From Bradyrhizobium daqingense (lineage in GTDB: Bacteria > Pseudomonadota > Alphaproteobacteria > Rhizobiales > Xanthobacteraceae), in the NCBI RefSeq assembly GCF_021044685.1, contig NZ_CP088014.1, positions 3,334,001-3,398,000 of the forward strand: a stretch of DNA of 64,000 nt, given 5' to 3'. Below, in pieces: positions 27,529-36,858 of this stretch. The notes below the pieces were generated by a model. The model did not search any database. It saw nothing but the letters and a program-made list of their open reading frames with translations, and had not been told where the DNA came from. Every line of letters begins with the position of its first letter. The stretch's first letter is position 1. Both the position numbers and the translations under genes were made by a program.

Positions 27529-27602
27529 CGTCGAGGCAGCGCGCCGCTCATCCACTCGCGTGCGCCGGACGCAGCGCACTGCCGCCAGCAATGCGAAGCG
27601 GA

Positions 27603-28361
27603 TCAAACGTGCTGGCCGCCGTTGATGTGGATCTCGGCGCCGTTGACGTAGGAAGAGGTGTCCGTGCACAGCACGTAGATGATCTTGGCGACCTCGTCGG
27701 GCGTGCCGAGCCGGTGCATCGGAATCTGCTGGTCGACGATCTTCTCGGTGCCCGGGGACAGGATCGATGTGTCGATCTCGCCCGGTGCGATCGCGTTGAC
27801 GCGCACGCCGACGCGGCCGAAATCCGACGCCATCTCGCGCGTCAGGGAGGCCAGCGCGGCTTTCGACGTGGCGTAGGCGGCGCCGGCGAAGGGATGCACG
27901 CGCGAGCCCGCGATCGAGGTGACGTTCACCACCGATCCCTTGGCCGCCTTCAACTCCTCGATCAGCCCGCGCGCGATCATGATCGGCGCAAAGAAGTTGA
28001 CGTGGAAGACATGCGTCCAGGTTTCGAGATCAGTGTCGACCGAGCCGAGCCGGGAGCCGCCCGGGCCCTTGGGCGAGATCGCGGCGTTGTTGACGAGGGC
28101 ATGCAGCATGCCGCCTTCGAGGCGGTCGCGGATGTCGGTGATCGCACGCGCGGTGTCCTTGGGATCGCCGAGGTCGACCTGGATGTGATCCTCGGGCCCG
28201 GCATCCCATGGGCAGTCCTCCGGGAAAGGATGCCGCGAGCAGGTGATGACGCGCCAACCGGCAGATGAGAACCGGATCACGGTGGCATGGCCGATGCCGC
28301 GGCTGGCGCCCGTCAGAAGGAGCGTGCGTCGCGGAGCGTTGGTCGAATGCGGCATGGACAT
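27603..28361 (-). CDS. Short-chain dehydrogenase/reductase
   Basis: 252 residues, Rossmann-fold NAD(P)-dependent oxidoreductase. Classical SDR motifs: TGASRGIGHA (cofactor glycines, residue ~18), LVNNAAIS, catalytic Ser/Tyr/Lys in VTSIAGS ... AAYATSKAAL, and NAIAPGEIDTSI. The end SSYVNGAEIHINGGQHV is typical of FabG-like enzymes. Another ATG is at 28355, better spaced from GAAAG. It lies 20 bases downstream of pdxH on the same strand, so the two may be co-transcribed. The substrate is unknown. Confidence 0.9.
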   Translation of the reverse strand: MSMPHSTNAPRRTLLLTGASRGIGHATVIRFSSAGWRVITCSRHPFPEDCPWDAGPEDHIQVDLGDPKDTARAITDIRDRLEGGMLHALVNNAAISPKGPGGSRLGSVDTDLETWTHVFHVNFFAPIMIARGLIEELKAAKGSVVNVTSIAGSRVHPFAGAAYATSKAALASLTREMASDFGRVGVRVNAIAPGEIDTSILSPGTEKIVDQQIPMHRLGTPDEVAKIIYVLCTDTSSYVNGAEIHINGGQHV

Positions 28362-28381
28362 CTTTCAAATCGGCCCAAAGC

Positions 28382-29023
28382 TTAGGGGTACATCCGCGTC
28401 TTGGACCACGGTTGGCCGGCCGCGTCACGGCGAAATTCGATGCGGTCGTGCAGGCGGAATGGGCGGTCATGCCAGAACTCGATGCGGATCGGCGCGATGC
28501 GCCAGCCGCTCCAGCCCGGCGGTCGCGGCACCTCTCCGATGACATATCTGGCCGCGACCTTTGCGATCGCCTGCTCGAACGCGAAGCGGCTCTCCAACGC
28601 CTCGGATTGCTTGCTCGCCCAGGCGCCGATCTGCGCCTGCTTCGGTCGGGTGGCGAAATAGGCGTCGGCCTCGGCGTCCGTCACCGGCGTCACGTTGCCG
28701 CGGATGCGGACCTGACGGCGCAGCGACTTCCAGTGAAAAAGTAACGCTGCCTTAGGATTTGCGGCGAGTTCGCGGCCCTTCTGGCTCGCGATGTGGCTGT
28801 AGAAGACGAAACCCTCGGTGTCGAAGCCCTTCATCAGCACCATGCGCACGTCTGGCAGGCCGTCCGGATCGACGGTGGCGAGCGCCATCGCGTTCGGATC
28901 GTTCGGCTCGCTCTTGATCGCCTCGTTCAGCCAGGACTCGAACAACGCAAATGGCTCGTCGGCGGCGGTGAAATCACCGGATGTTAAGGGTGTCTGGTGT
29001 TTCATTGAGGTCGTGTCGGTCAT
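28382..29023 (-). CDS. pdxH: Pyridoxamine 5'-phosphate oxidase
   Basis: FMN enzyme making pyridoxal 5'-phosphate from PNP or PMP. 213 residues. Recognisable blocks: [57 protein letters not shown], and the C-terminal signature [19 protein letters not shown]. All are in the usual order and the length is normal. Divergent from a lipoprotein gene (start region 29062). Confidence 0.95.
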   Translation of the reverse strand: MTDTTSMKHQTPLTSGDFTAADEPFALFESWLNEAIKSEPNDPNAMALATVDPDGLPDVRMVLMKGFDTEGFVFYSHIASQKGRELAANPKAALLFHWKSLRRQVRIRGNVTPVTDAEADAYFATRPKQAQIGAWASKQSEALESRFAFEQAIAKVAARYVIGEVPRPPGWSGWRIAPIRIEFWHDRPFRLHDRIEFRRDAAGQPWSKTRMYP

Positions 29024-29061
29024 GTCCGGAGTCCGAGTTGCGTCCCGCGGCCCAAAACGCG

Positions 29062-29544
29062 TTGCTGTCCGCTACCGCCCTATATAGGGCATGGGGACGC
29101 GTTGGCCTATCGGCGATCCGGCCGTCCGGCTTCGTCGTGACGATGATCCTGATCGGGCTTGGTGCCGGCGGCTGCAGCTTTTCGCGCAACGACGGCAGCG
29201 CCTATGCCAAGGCCGAGGACAACGACCTGACCGGCTCGATCGCGCGGCCGGCAAAGGACGCCCCGCCGACCGAGACGGATCTCGCCTTCACCCGCAACGC
29301 CGCCTCCGACGTCCTCAGCAAGGGCGACAAGGATTCCAGCCAGCACTGGGAGAACCCGGAGACCGGCGCGCGGGGCTCCGTGACGCCGATCGCACAGTCC
29401 TATGCCGCCGAGGACGGCCGCAAATGCCGCGACTTCCTGGCCAGCTACGTCAACGGCAATACCGAAAGCTGGCTCCAGGGCGCCGGCTGCCAAAGCGGCC
29501 GTGGCCGTTGGGAGATTCATACGCTAAAGCCGTGGCGGAGCTGA
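29062..29544 (+). CDS. Lipoprotein of the RT0821/Lpp0805 (17-kDa antigen-like) group
   Basis: Secreted lipid-anchored protein. The lipobox GLGAGGCSF follows a hydrophobic stretch ([17 protein letters not shown]), so the Cys should be lipidated. The mature part ([20 protein letters not shown], then [36 protein letters not shown]) matches rickettsial 17-kDa antigen-like surface proteins, with the conserved WENPxTGxxG and C.R.F motifs. The start is unsure: the longest ATG frame begins at 28981 inside pdxH's start region, TTG 29062 is used here, and GTG 29134 is also possible. An outer-membrane location is inferred from the lipobox. Confidence 0.75.
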   Translation: MLSATALYRAWGRVGLSAIRPSGFVVTMILIGLGAGGCSFSRNDGSAYAKAEDNDLTGSIARPAKDAPPTETDLAFTRNAASDVLSKGDKDSSQHWENPETGARGSVTPIAQSYAAEDGRKCRDFLASYVNGNTESWLQGAGCQSGRGRWEIHTLKPWRS

Positions 29545-29612
29545 GCATGATCCGGACCCGGAGGGCCGCGTTCGCGAAAAGTGGGAACCGGTTTTCCGAT
29601 AAGATCATGCTA
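29543..29612. repeat. gcatgatc...gatcatgc intergenic repeat
   Basis: Inverted ends gagcatgatccgga and taagatcatgct, with gcgaaaagtgggaaccggttttccg in between. The same family occurs at 36783-36829, 45170-45215 and 47259-47328. This copy follows the lipoprotein stop and precedes the cbpA leader. Confidence 0.8.
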
Positions 29613-29732
29613 GAATCATAAGGCGTCGGCGTGCGCCCCTAGTTGCAAAAATGCCACTCTCTCCCCACATGATCCGCAGGTGGGGCGGGGAGCCCTTTTG
29701 AACAATTCGATATCTTGAAGGAGACGTGACGG

Positions 29733-30698
29733 ATGCGCGACCCCTATGAGGTCTTGGGGGTGCCGCGGAGCGCCAACGCTGCCGCCATCAAGAGCGCCTA
29801 TCGCAAGCTTGCCAAGAAGCACCATCCCGACAGCAACAAGGGTGACCCGAAGGCTGCCGAGCGCTTTGCCGAGATCAACTCGGCCAACGAGATCCTCGGC
29901 GACGAGGACAAGCGCAAGCAGTTCGACCGCGGCGAGATCGATGCCGAGGGCAAGCCGCGCTTCCAGGGCTTTCCGGGTGGCGGCGGTTCGCGCGGCCGCG
30001 CGGGTGCCGGCGGGTTCGAGAACTATACGTTCCGCAGCGGCGGTACCGGTGGCGGTCCGGGCGGCGGCGCGTTCGAGGACATCCTCAACAGCATGTTCGG
30101 CGGCGGGATGCGTGGCGCGCGGCCGGGAGCCGGCGGCGGCGCCCAGTTCGACTTCGACACCGGCGGGATCGGGCTCGATCTCGACGTCAACGTCGCCATG
30201 TCGGTGTCGCTGGAAGAGGCGGTCAATGGCGGCGAGAAGCGCGTCCGGCTGCCCACGGGCAAGGAGCTGAACGTCAAGATCCCCGCCGGCGTCACCGAAG
30301 GCCAGACGATCAGGCTGCGGGGGCAGGGCGAGAGCGCGCAGGGCCATCCGCCCGGCGATCTCCTCATCACCATCAACATCGCGCCCCATCCCCACTTCAA
30401 GGTCGAAGGCGCCGATTTGCGGATCGACCTGCCGGTCACGCTTTACGAGGCGGTGCTCGGGGCCAAGGTCCGGGTGCCCACGCTCGGCAATGCCGTGGAG
30501 CTCTCGGTCCCGAAAAACACGTCCAGCGGCCGGACCTTTCGCCTGAAGGGCAAGGGGCTGCCGAAAGCCGGCGGAGCCGGGGACCTCTTCGTCGTCATCA
30601 GGATTATGCTACCGGACGGGAACGATGCCGAGCTTGAGGCATTGATGGAAAAGTGGCGGGATCAGCACCCCTACAATCCGCGTAGTGGTGTTGGTTAG
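29733..30698 (+). CDS. cbpA: DnaJ-class co-chaperone without zinc domain (CbpA-like)
   Basis: 321 residues. J-domain at residues 1-70 (DPYEVLGVPRSANAAAIKSAYRK ... HHPDSNKG; the HPD triad is intact for stimulating DnaK). A Gly-rich linker follows (residues ~75-140), then the DnaJ C-terminal substrate-binding barrels (VKIPAGVTEGQTIRLRGQGE ... GDLLITINIAPHPHF ... LPKAGGAGDLFVVIRI). The CXXCXGXG zinc repeats are missing, which makes it a type II J-protein like CbpA. An A/G-rich site (TTGAAGGAGACG) precedes the ATG. The IS element begins only 65 bases beyond its stop. Confidence 0.93.
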   Translation: MRDPYEVLGVPRSANAAAIKSAYRKLAKKHHPDSNKGDPKAAERFAEINSANEILGDEDKRKQFDRGEIDAEGKPRFQGFPGGGGSRGRAGAGGFENYTFRSGGTGGGPGGGAFEDILNSMFGGGMRGARPGAGGGAQFDFDTGGIGLDLDVNVAMSVSLEEAVNGGEKRVRLPTGKELNVKIPAGVTEGQTIRLRGQGESAQGHPPGDLLITINIAPHPHFKVEGADLRIDLPVTLYEAVLGAKVRVPTLGNAVELSVPKNTSSGRTFRLKGKGLPKAGGAGDLFVVIRIMLPDGNDAELEALMEKWRDQHPYNPRSGVG

Positions 30699-30763
30699 GC
30701 GTGATCCAACTGAAGGGGTTCTCCCAAGAGGTCTAGAGCATCGTCCGGCAGATGATGCTCATC

Positions 30764-32291
30764 ATGTCGTCCGTGAAGAAGGACTAAGCCACTGATCGGG
30801 AATCTCGATTTGGGCTAAGGGGCATTTCCAGATTGCAAGGTTTTGATGCTTTGGGCGTCAGAACCTTGCGATTTGGTTTTCGTGGATTCCCTCGAAGCGG
30901 GAAGCATGATTCCTTGTCTGCATCGGAGGGAACGATGCGGCCGAAGAAGCACAAGACGACGGGATCGAACGATCTGTTCCGGGCTCGGCTCGACCAGATC
31001 ATCAATATGAAGCACGAGCTGGTTCTGCTCGCCGGCAAGGTCGATTGGGACTGGATCGACGGCGAGATCGCGCCGCTCTACAGCGAGAACGGCAGGCCCG
31101 GGATCGAGACGCGCTTCATGATCGGTCTGCTGTTGCTCAAGCACATTTACGGGCTGTCCGATGAGGAGGTGTGCGAGCGCTGGGTCCATGACCCATACTT
31201 CCAGTTCTTCACCGGGGAAGAGTTCTTTCAGCACACGTTCCCGCACGAGCGCTCGGACCTGAGCCATTGGCGCAAGCGGCTTGGCGACAAGCTGGAGTTG
31301 CTGCTGGCCGAGAGCTTGCGGGTAGCGCACGAGGCCGGTGCATTACGCAGCCAGGACCTCAAGCGGGTTACGGTCGACACCACGGTGCAGCCGAAGGCCA
31401 TCACCTTTCCGACCGATGCCAAGCTGCTGCATGCGGCCATCAAGGGGCTCAACCGCCTGGCGATCAGGCACGGCGTCAGGCTGCGGCAATCCTATGCTCG
31501 CATCGCCAAGGCCGCCGCGATGATGGCCGGCCGCTACGCCCATGCCAAACAGTTCAGGCGGCATCAGCGGCAGTTGCGTATCCTGCGTAGCCGGCTGGGC
31601 CGGATCATCCGCGACATCCGCCGCAAGATCGAAGGCCAGCCAGCACTGGAGCAGGCGTTCGCCCTCCCGCTCGGCCGGGCCACGCAGATCCGCTCGCAGC
31701 AGCAGCGCCAGCGCGGCTGGAAGCTCTATTCCTTCCATGCCCCGGAAGTGGAGTGCATCGGCAAGGGCAAGGCCAGCGCGCCTTACGAGTTCGGCGTGAA
31801 GGCCTCCATCGTCACCAACAACCGCCGGGCTCCCGGTGGCCTGTTCGTGCTGCACGCCAGCGCACTGCCCGACAACCCCTACGACGGTCACACCTTGCGG
31901 GACGTCATTGACCGCACCGAGACACTCACCGGCTGTCCGATCGAGCGGGCCTATGTCGACAAGGGATACCGCGGCCACGACGCACAAAATCCCCGTCGCG
32001 TCTTCATCTCCGGCCAGAAGCGCGGCGTTTTCGGTGTCATCAAGCGCGAGCTGCGCCGCCGCTCCGCCATCGAGCCCATCATCGGACACCTGAAGGCGGA
32101 AGGCCACCTCGGGCGCTGCTACCTCAAAGGCCGCGCCGGCGATGCCGCCAACGTCGTCCTCTCAGCCGTCGGACACAACTTCCGCCGCATCCTCGCCTGG
32201 CTGAGATATCTCTTGTGCCTGTTCCTGGCCCAGCTATGGCGCACGCTCGCCCGGCCAGCCTCGATCAATCCGGCTTCTTAACGGACGACAT
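30764..32291 (+). mobile_element. IS5-type insertion sequence, apparently intact
   Basis: Terminal inverted repeats at 30764-30781 and 32274-32291: ATGTCGTCCGTGAAGAAG against ATGTCGTCCGTTAAGAAG, 17 of 18 identical. The right repeat overlaps the transposase stop codon. Total 1528 bases. Internal hairpin gcaaggtt/aaccttgc (30835-30842, 30862-30869) ahead of the transposase start could block read-through transcription. A target duplication was not found, so the true ends may be a base or two further out. Confidence 0.75.
30935..32281 (+). CDS. IS5-family transposase
   Basis: 448 residues, DDE transposase. The start ATG 30935 has GGAGGG four bases before it. The N-terminal DUF772-like domain reads GRPGIETRFMIGLLLLKHIYGLSDEEVCERWVHDPYFQFF; the first catalytic Asp is in VTVDTTVQ, the second in AYVDKGYRGHD, and the Glu in RRSAIEPIIGHLKAEG with the Y-x2-R-x6 neighbourhood (YLKGRAGDAANVVL). 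All three acidic residues are present and the frame is uninterrupted, so the element may be active. Confidence 0.92.
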   Translation: MRPKKHKTTGSNDLFRARLDQIINMKHELVLLAGKVDWDWIDGEIAPLYSENGRPGIETRFMIGLLLLKHIYGLSDEEVCERWVHDPYFQFFTGEEFFQHTFPHERSDLSHWRKRLGDKLELLLAESLRVAHEAGALRSQDLKRVTVDTTVQPKAITFPTDAKLLHAAIKGLNRLAIRHGVRLRQSYARIAKAAAMMAGRYAHAKQFRRHQRQLRILRSRLGRIIRDIRRKIEGQPALEQAFALPLGRATQIRSQQQRQRGWKLYSFHAPEVECIGKGKASAPYEFGVKASIVTNNRRAPGGLFVLHASALPDNPYDGHTLRDVIDRTETLTGCPIERAYVDKGYRGHDAQNPRRVFISGQKRGVFGVIKRELRRRSAIEPIIGHLKAEGHLGRCYLKGRAGDAANVVLSAVGHNFRRILAWLRYLLCLFLAQLWRTLARPASINPAS

Positions 32292-32551
32292 CATATGCCA
32301 GAGGCGTGGTCGCGCGTCTCGGCTGATATGCTCGACGTGTCGGCTGTCCGGCGGGGCAGGCGATAAATGGGTGCGGCCTCGAGAGGGGGACCAGCGCGGT
32401 ACCAAAAACCCCAATCGAGGCCGCCCGCGTCGATCGGCGGATCGAACGCTGCTCATTTTCGCGTGATCATCCGGTGCGATAATGAGACGCGTCGATGTCC
32501 TGATTCCAAATTTTCAATGTCGGAATCGAGGCACCGCATTCATGCGGTTGC
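32292..32551. other. Gap between the IS and the anti-sigma gene
   Basis: 260 bases without a gene. An imperfect inverted repeat lies at about 32369-32423 (gcggcctcga with tcgaggccgc). It may terminate the leftward sigma/anti-sigma transcript. Confidence 0.45.
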
Positions 32552-33322
32552 TCAGGTGCCGTTTTTCTCTGCCTGGTCGTAGACCGCCTGCGCCACCTTG
32601 GTCAGCCGATCGCGGTCGCCGCCGCCGCTGACAACGTAGCCGACACCGCGCTCGGCCCAGAACAGCGCGCCGTCCTTGTCCGTTTTGGCATAGCGCATCT
32701 GCGTCGCCCCGCTCTCGGTCTTGGTCGCGTAGATCGTGTACCGCTCGCCCGAGGCGCCCTCATACATCAGGAACGAGGCCGGACCGTTCGGCCCGGGCAG
32801 AAGCCGGCCGCCGACGAGCTTCAACCCGCTCGCCTCCAGGTTCGGCGCGAACACGGTCCAGCCGCAGCGCCGGGTTAGCCAGGCCTGGAGGTGGTCGCGC
32901 TCGTTGCCGCCGACCTCGACGGGGTGGCGGACCTCGACGACGTAGAGGCGGTGGGCGTCGAGCGCGTCCGCGGTCAAGCTCTGGAAGGTCGAGGGCGCGT
33001 TGGCGGCGCCATGCGCGACCCAGCCGACGGTGCCGCCGGCGACGAAAGCAACCAGCACGGCCGCGGCGGCACCGTAGAGCCACTGACGCGGGCGGCGCTC
33101 CAGCCGCTCGAGCTCCAGCCGGGCCGGCACCGGCTCCTGGACGACGGAATCGTAACGGGCGTGCAGCATCTCGGCCATGGCGCGCCAGGACTGCACACGT
33201 TCGGCTTCATCGGGATTGGCGGCGAGAAAAGCCTCGACATCGGCGCGACGTTCGGCCGGCAGCTCGCCGTCGACATAGGCGTGCAGCTCGTCTTCGGTGA
33301 TGGGAATGTTGCGGTCGTTCAT
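32552..33322 (-). CDS. Membrane-anchored anti-sigma factor
   Basis: 256 residues. The N-terminal zinc-less anti-sigma helix bundle (ITEDELHAYVDGELPAERRADVEAFLAANPDEAERV) is that of ChrR/RsiW-like ASD proteins. One membrane segment follows (WLYGAAAAVLVAFVAGGTVGWVAHGAA, residues ~81-107), then a periplasmic part with two motifs, LQAWLTRRCGWTVFAPNLE and FLMYEGASGERYTIYATK. It sits 103 bases downstream of the ECF sigma gene, in the same orientation, the usual partner arrangement: the sigma factor is held at the membrane until a signal is received. The signal is unknown. Confidence 0.87.
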   Translation of the reverse strand: MNDRNIPITEDELHAYVDGELPAERRADVEAFLAANPDEAERVQSWRAMAEMLHARYDSVVQEPVPARLELERLERRPRQWLYGAAAAVLVAFVAGGTVGWVAHGAANAPSTFQSLTADALDAHRLYVVEVRHPVEVGGNERDHLQAWLTRRCGWTVFAPNLEASGLKLVGGRLLPGPNGPASFLMYEGASGERYTIYATKTESGATQMRYAKTDKDGALFWAERGVGYVVSGGGDRDRLTKVAQAVYDQAEKNGT

Positions 33323-33425
33323 ATCGGTCGTCTCTGGCCTTGCCGTCCAAAATGTCCTTCGTCACTCGATGTCGCCCGCTCCATCGGCACGCGGGCGGAC
33401 GATACGCGATGCATCGACCCCGCCA

Positions 33426-33914
33426 TCATTTCACCCGCCTGAGCGCCGGGCGCTCGCCCTCCAGCGACGCCTTGACGTGGGCGCGGGCGCGCGCCAGGCG
33501 TGACATCACGGTGCCGATCGGCACGCCCTGGATGTCGGCGACCTCGCGATAGCTCATGCCCTCCAGCATCACCAGCAGCAGCACCGACCGCTGCTCCTCG
33601 ACGAGGGTGGCCAGCGCCTTCTCGATGTCGCGGCCTTCGGCCTCGGTCCCGCTGGCGTCCGGATTGTTGTCCGTCAGCGGCATGAATTGCGGCCGCCTCG
33701 CCAACGAGCGCCGCCTGTTCTTGTTGAGGTTGGTCAGGATCGTATAGAGCCAGCTCCTGACGTCGCCTCCGAGGAACAGGCGCTCCGAGCGCAGCGCGCG
33801 CACCAACGTATCCTGCACCAGATCGTCGGCCGCATCCGCGTCGCGCGTGAGCGCGCGAGCGTAGCGGCGCAACGCCGGGATCATGGCTTCCACACTCTGG
33901 CGAAACGCATTCAT
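33426..33914 (-). CDS. ECF sigma factor
   Basis: 162 residues, sigma-70 group 4. Region 2: MIPALRRYARALTRDADAADDLVQDTLVRALRS ... VRSWLYTILTNLNKNRRRS. Region 4: LATLVEEQRSVLLLVMLEGMSYREVADIQGVPIGTVMSRLARARAHVK. First gene of a two-gene leftward unit with the membrane anti-sigma factor. Its own promoter should lie in 33915-34084, which it shares as a divergent region with fabI. I did not find a clear GGAAC-type site in that gap. Confidence 0.93.
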   Translation of the reverse strand: MNAFRQSVEAMIPALRRYARALTRDADAADDLVQDTLVRALRSERLFLGGDVRSWLYTILTNLNKNRRRSLARRPQFMPLTDNNPDASGTEAEGRDIEKALATLVEEQRSVLLLVMLEGMSYREVADIQGVPIGTVMSRLARARAHVKASLEGERPALRRVK

Positions 33915-34084
33915 TGCGGTCGTGACGTCCGGGTGTTCGGGGCAAGCGCCTCAACGATCATAACACCCGAATGGAACGGCTATTCCGGCGCTCGAAACAG
34001 CGTTAACGCCGCGTATTAGGACTGTACCGCAGGGGAGGGCTGGTGTACCTCCAGACCTCAACCCGCTCGATGGGACATCGAAAA

Positions 34085-34900
34085 ATGGCGCAGAATTCAG
34101 GTCTGATGCACGGCAAGCGAGGCGTGATCCTCGGCGTTGCCAACAACCGCTCGATCGCCTGGGGCATCGCCAAGGCATGCCACGCGGCCGGCGCCGAACT
34201 CGCCTTCACCTATCAGGGCGATGCGCTCAAGAAGCGCGTCGAGCCGCTCGCCGCGGAGATCGGCGGGCTCGTGCTCGGCCATTGCGATGTCACGGACGCT
34301 GCATCCATCGATGCCGCCTTCGCGGTGCTGAAGGAGAAGTGGGGCAAGATCGACTTCCTGGTGCACGCGATCGCCTACGGCGAGCAGCTCGACGGCCGCT
34401 ATGTCGACACCACGCAGGAGAATTTCTCCAAGTCGATGCTGATCTCCTGCTATTCGTTCACCGCGGTGGCGCAGCGCGCCGAGAAGTTGATGACCGATGG
34501 CGGCTCGCTCATCACGCTCAGCTATTACGGCGCCGAGAAGTGGATGCCGCATTACAACGTGATGGGTGTGGCCAAGGCCGCGCTGGAGGCCAGCGTGCGC
34601 TATCTCGCCGCCGATCTCGGCGAGAAGAACATCCGCGTCAACGCGATCTCGGCAGGTCCGATCAAGACGCTCGCCGCGTCCGGCATCGGCGATTTCCGTT
34701 ACATCCTGAAATGGAACGAGGCCAACGCGCCGATGCGGCGCAACGTCTCGACCGAGGACGTCGGCGGCAGCGCGCTGTATTTCCTCTCCGATCTGTCGCG
34801 CGGCGTGACCGGCGAGGTGCACCACGTCGATTCCGGCTATCACGTGCTCGGCATGAAGCGCCCGGACTCGCCTGATATCTCGTTCGGCGGGAAGGACTAG
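34085..34900 (+). CDS. fabI: Enoyl-[acyl-carrier-protein] reductase (NADH)
   Basis: Last reduction of fatty acid elongation. 271 residues. FabI hallmarks: GKRGVILGVANNRSIAWGIAKA (cofactor loop SIAWGI), FLVHAIAYGEQLDGRYVDT, catalytic Tyr-x6-Lys in HYNVMGVAKAALE, and NAISAGPIKTLAASGIGDF. Start ATG 34085; the ORF from 34043 adds 14 residues with no homology feel. Twelve bases separate its stop from the next gene, a histidine phosphatase, so they are probably one transcript. Confidence 0.94.
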   Translation: MAQNSGLMHGKRGVILGVANNRSIAWGIAKACHAAGAELAFTYQGDALKKRVEPLAAEIGGLVLGHCDVTDAASIDAAFAVLKEKWGKIDFLVHAIAYGEQLDGRYVDTTQENFSKSMLISCYSFTAVAQRAEKLMTDGGSLITLSYYGAEKWMPHYNVMGVAKAALEASVRYLAADLGEKNIRVNAISAGPIKTLAASGIGDFRYILKWNEANAPMRRNVSTEDVGGSALYFLSDLSRGVTGEVHHVDSGYHVLGMKRPDSPDISFGGKD

Positions 34901-34912
34901 CCTTTAGCTCGA

Positions 34913-35512
34913 ATGTCCGTGCCCACGATCTACTTCCTTCGCCATGGCGAGACCGAGTGGAACGCGCTCGGACGGCTCCAGGGCACCCAGGACGTCCCCC
35001 TGAACGCAAAGGGCCGCGGCCAGGCGGTGCACGCGGCTGATGTTCTCGCCGATCTGTTCAGGCGCGAGGGCAAGGACAAGGCGGCGTTGCCATACGTGGC
35101 GAGCCCGCTCGGGCGAGCGCGCCAGACCATGGAACTCGTGCGCGGCAAGCTCGAACTGCCGCCTGCCGACTATTCGCTCGACGACCGCCTGCGGGAGATC
35201 GGCTATGGCACCTGGGAAGGGCTGACACTGGCCGAAAGCGAGGCCTCCGATCCCGATGTCTATGCAAGCCGCCTCGCCGACAAATGGACGGTCGCGCCGG
35301 CCGGCGGCGAGACCTATGCCGCCGTGCAGCTGCGGATGCTCGATTGGTACGAGTCGCTCCTGGTCGACACCGTCGCGGTCGCCCATGGCGGCACCTGCCG
35401 GGCCCTGATGGTGGCTTTGGGCATCGAGACCCCCGCCAGCGCGGCTGAGCTCTATATCGAGCAGGGCGCCGTCTACGTGTTTCGGGATGGGGGCCTGGAG
35501 AAGTTCAGTTAA
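34913..35512 (+). CDS. Histidine phosphatase (phosphoglycerate-mutase-like) family protein
   Basis: 199 residues. The phosphohistidine motif is FLRHGETEWN (residues ~8-17), the second catalytic His lies in VAVAHGGTCRALM, and the acidic/basic pair in SPLGRARQTMEL ... REIGYGTWEG. This fits broad-specificity phosphatases (CobC/GpmB-like) rather than glycolytic mutases. Downstream partner of fabI by 12 bases. Confidence 0.87.
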   Translation: MSVPTIYFLRHGETEWNALGRLQGTQDVPLNAKGRGQAVHAADVLADLFRREGKDKAALPYVASPLGRARQTMELVRGKLELPPADYSLDDRLREIGYGTWEGLTLAESEASDPDVYASRLADKWTVAPAGGETYAAVQLRMLDWYESLLVDTVAVAHGGTCRALMVALGIETPASAAELYIEQGAVYVFRDGGLEKFS

Positions 35513-35531
35513 CGGTGGGCCACGCTCTCCG

Positions 35532-35622
35532 CCGTCATGCCCGGGCTTGACCCGGGCATCCACGGACCGACTTGGTTGCGGCACCCAAGAACGTGGATGG
35601 CCGGGACAGGCCCGGCCATGAC
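35532..35622. repeat. Intergenic palindromic repeat (GRDKPGHDD type), second copy
   Basis: Ends cgtcatgcccgggcttgaccc and ggccgggacaggcccggccatgacg, with inner catccacg/cgtggatg arms. Same family as 5025-5113. It lies between the histidine phosphatase and aroC, a possible 3' end for the fabI transcript. Confidence 0.75.
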
Positions 35623-35693
35623 GAACTCCGCAGGCATTTGACCCTCCATCGAGAGCGCGTTACCACTCGCCGGAACCTCACCAGCGAGCAACG

Positions 35694-36782
35694 ATGTCCT
35701 TCAACACCTTCGGCCACATGTTCCGCGTCACCACCTTCGGCGAGAGCCATGGGGTGGCGATCGGATGCGTGGTCGACGGCTGTCCGCCGATGATTCCACT
35801 CACCGAGGCCGACATCCAGCGGGACCTCGACCGCCGCCGGCCCGGGCAGTCGCGCTTCACCACCCAGCGCCAGGAGCCGGATCAGGTGAAGATCCTGTCC
35901 GGCGTGATGGCGCATCCGGAGACCGGCGTGCAGGTGACGACGGGCACTCCGATCGGGCTCTTGATCGAGAACACCGACCAGCGCTCGAAGGACTATTCGG
36001 AGATCAAGGACAAGTTTCGCCCCGGCCACGCCGACTTCACCTATGAGGCGAAGTACGGCTTGCGCGACTATCGCGGCGGCGGGCGTTCTTCTGCGCGCGA
36101 GACCGCGATGCGCGTTGCCGCCGGCGCAATCGCGCGCAAGGTGCTGCCCGAGGTGAAGGTGCGCGGCGCGCTGGTGCAGATCGGCCCGCACAAGATCGAC
36201 CGCGCGAAGTGGGACTGGGACGAGATCGCGAAAAACCCGTTCTTCTGCCCCGACAAGGACAAGGCCGCGTTTTTCGAAACCTATCTCGACGCCATCCGCA
36301 AGAGCGGCTCCTCGATCGGTGCGGTGATCGAAGTTGTCGCCGAGGGCGTGCCGGCGGGCCTGGGCGCGCCGATCTACGCCAAGCTGGATTCCGATCTCGC
36401 GGGCGCGATGATGACCATCAACGCGGTGAAGGGCGTCGAGATTGGCGCCGGTTTTGGCGCGGCCGAATTGACCGGCGAAGAGAACGCCGACGAGATGCGC
36501 ACCGGCAATGACGGCACGCGCTTCCTGTCCAACCATGCCGGCGGCGTGCTGGGCGGTATCTCTACCGGACAGCCGGTGGTGGTGCGCTTTGCTGTGAAGC
36601 CGACCTCGTCGATCCTGCAGCCGCGGCTCACCGTCGATCGCAACGGCGCTGATACCGAGATATTCACCAAGGGTCGCCACGACCCCTGCGTCGGCATCCG
36701 TGCCGTCCCCGTCGGCGAGGCCATGATGGCCTGCGTGCTCGCCGACCACTTTTTGCGCGACCGCGGGCAGGTGGGGCGGTAG
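35694..36782 (+). CDS. aroC: Chorismate synthase
   Basis: Final shikimate-pathway step, EPSP to chorismate, needs reduced FMN. 362 residues. Three family signatures: [16 protein letters not shown] (residues ~14-29), [18 protein letters not shown], and [24 protein letters not shown]; the C-terminus [19 protein letters not shown] is also typical. Preceded by a repeat, so probably a separate transcript from fabI. Confidence 0.96.
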   Translation: MSFNTFGHMFRVTTFGESHGVAIGCVVDGCPPMIPLTEADIQRDLDRRRPGQSRFTTQRQEPDQVKILSGVMAHPETGVQVTTGTPIGLLIENTDQRSKDYSEIKDKFRPGHADFTYEAKYGLRDYRGGGRSSARETAMRVAAGAIARKVLPEVKVRGALVQIGPHKIDRAKWDWDEIAKNPFFCPDKDKAAFFETYLDAIRKSGSSIGAVIEVVAEGVPAGLGAPIYAKLDSDLAGAMMTINAVKGVEIGAGFGAAELTGEENADEMRTGNDGTRFLSNHAGGVLGGISTGQPVVVRFAVKPTSSILQPRLTVDRNGADTEIFTKGRHDPCVGIRAVPVGEAMMACVLADHFLRDRGQVGR

Positions 36783-36829
36783 CGCATGATCCGGAAAGGT
36801 GTGAAGCGGTTTTCCGAAAAGGCATGCGC
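36783..36829. repeat. gcatgatc...ggcatgc intergenic repeat
   Basis: Short form of the family: gcgcatgatccggaaaggtgt followed by gaagcggttttccgaaaaggcatgc. Complementary arms ccggaaa/tttccg. It follows aroC directly. Confidence 0.75.
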
Positions 36830-36858
36830 CAGATATAATGCCGCGGTACTAGCCCACC

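Larger units (their letters stand above)
26453..27602. other. Repeat-rich 1.15 kb intergenic region
   Basis: No gene is supported on either strand. It contains copy 2 of the 121-base dispersed repeat and two other palindromic elements, listed separately. The many frames on both strands, for example at 27307-27669 and 26610-27056, follow the repeats and show no family motif. Confidence 0.6.

Noticed and set aside
30755..32300. Target-site duplication of the IS
   Set aside because: The flanks gctcatc and catatgcc give no convincing direct repeat of 3-9 bases, so none is claimed.
33915..34042. EcfG-type GGAAC promoter before the ECF sigma gene
   Set aside because: GGAAC is present on the plus strand but no CGTT-like box follows at the usual 16-17 base distance.
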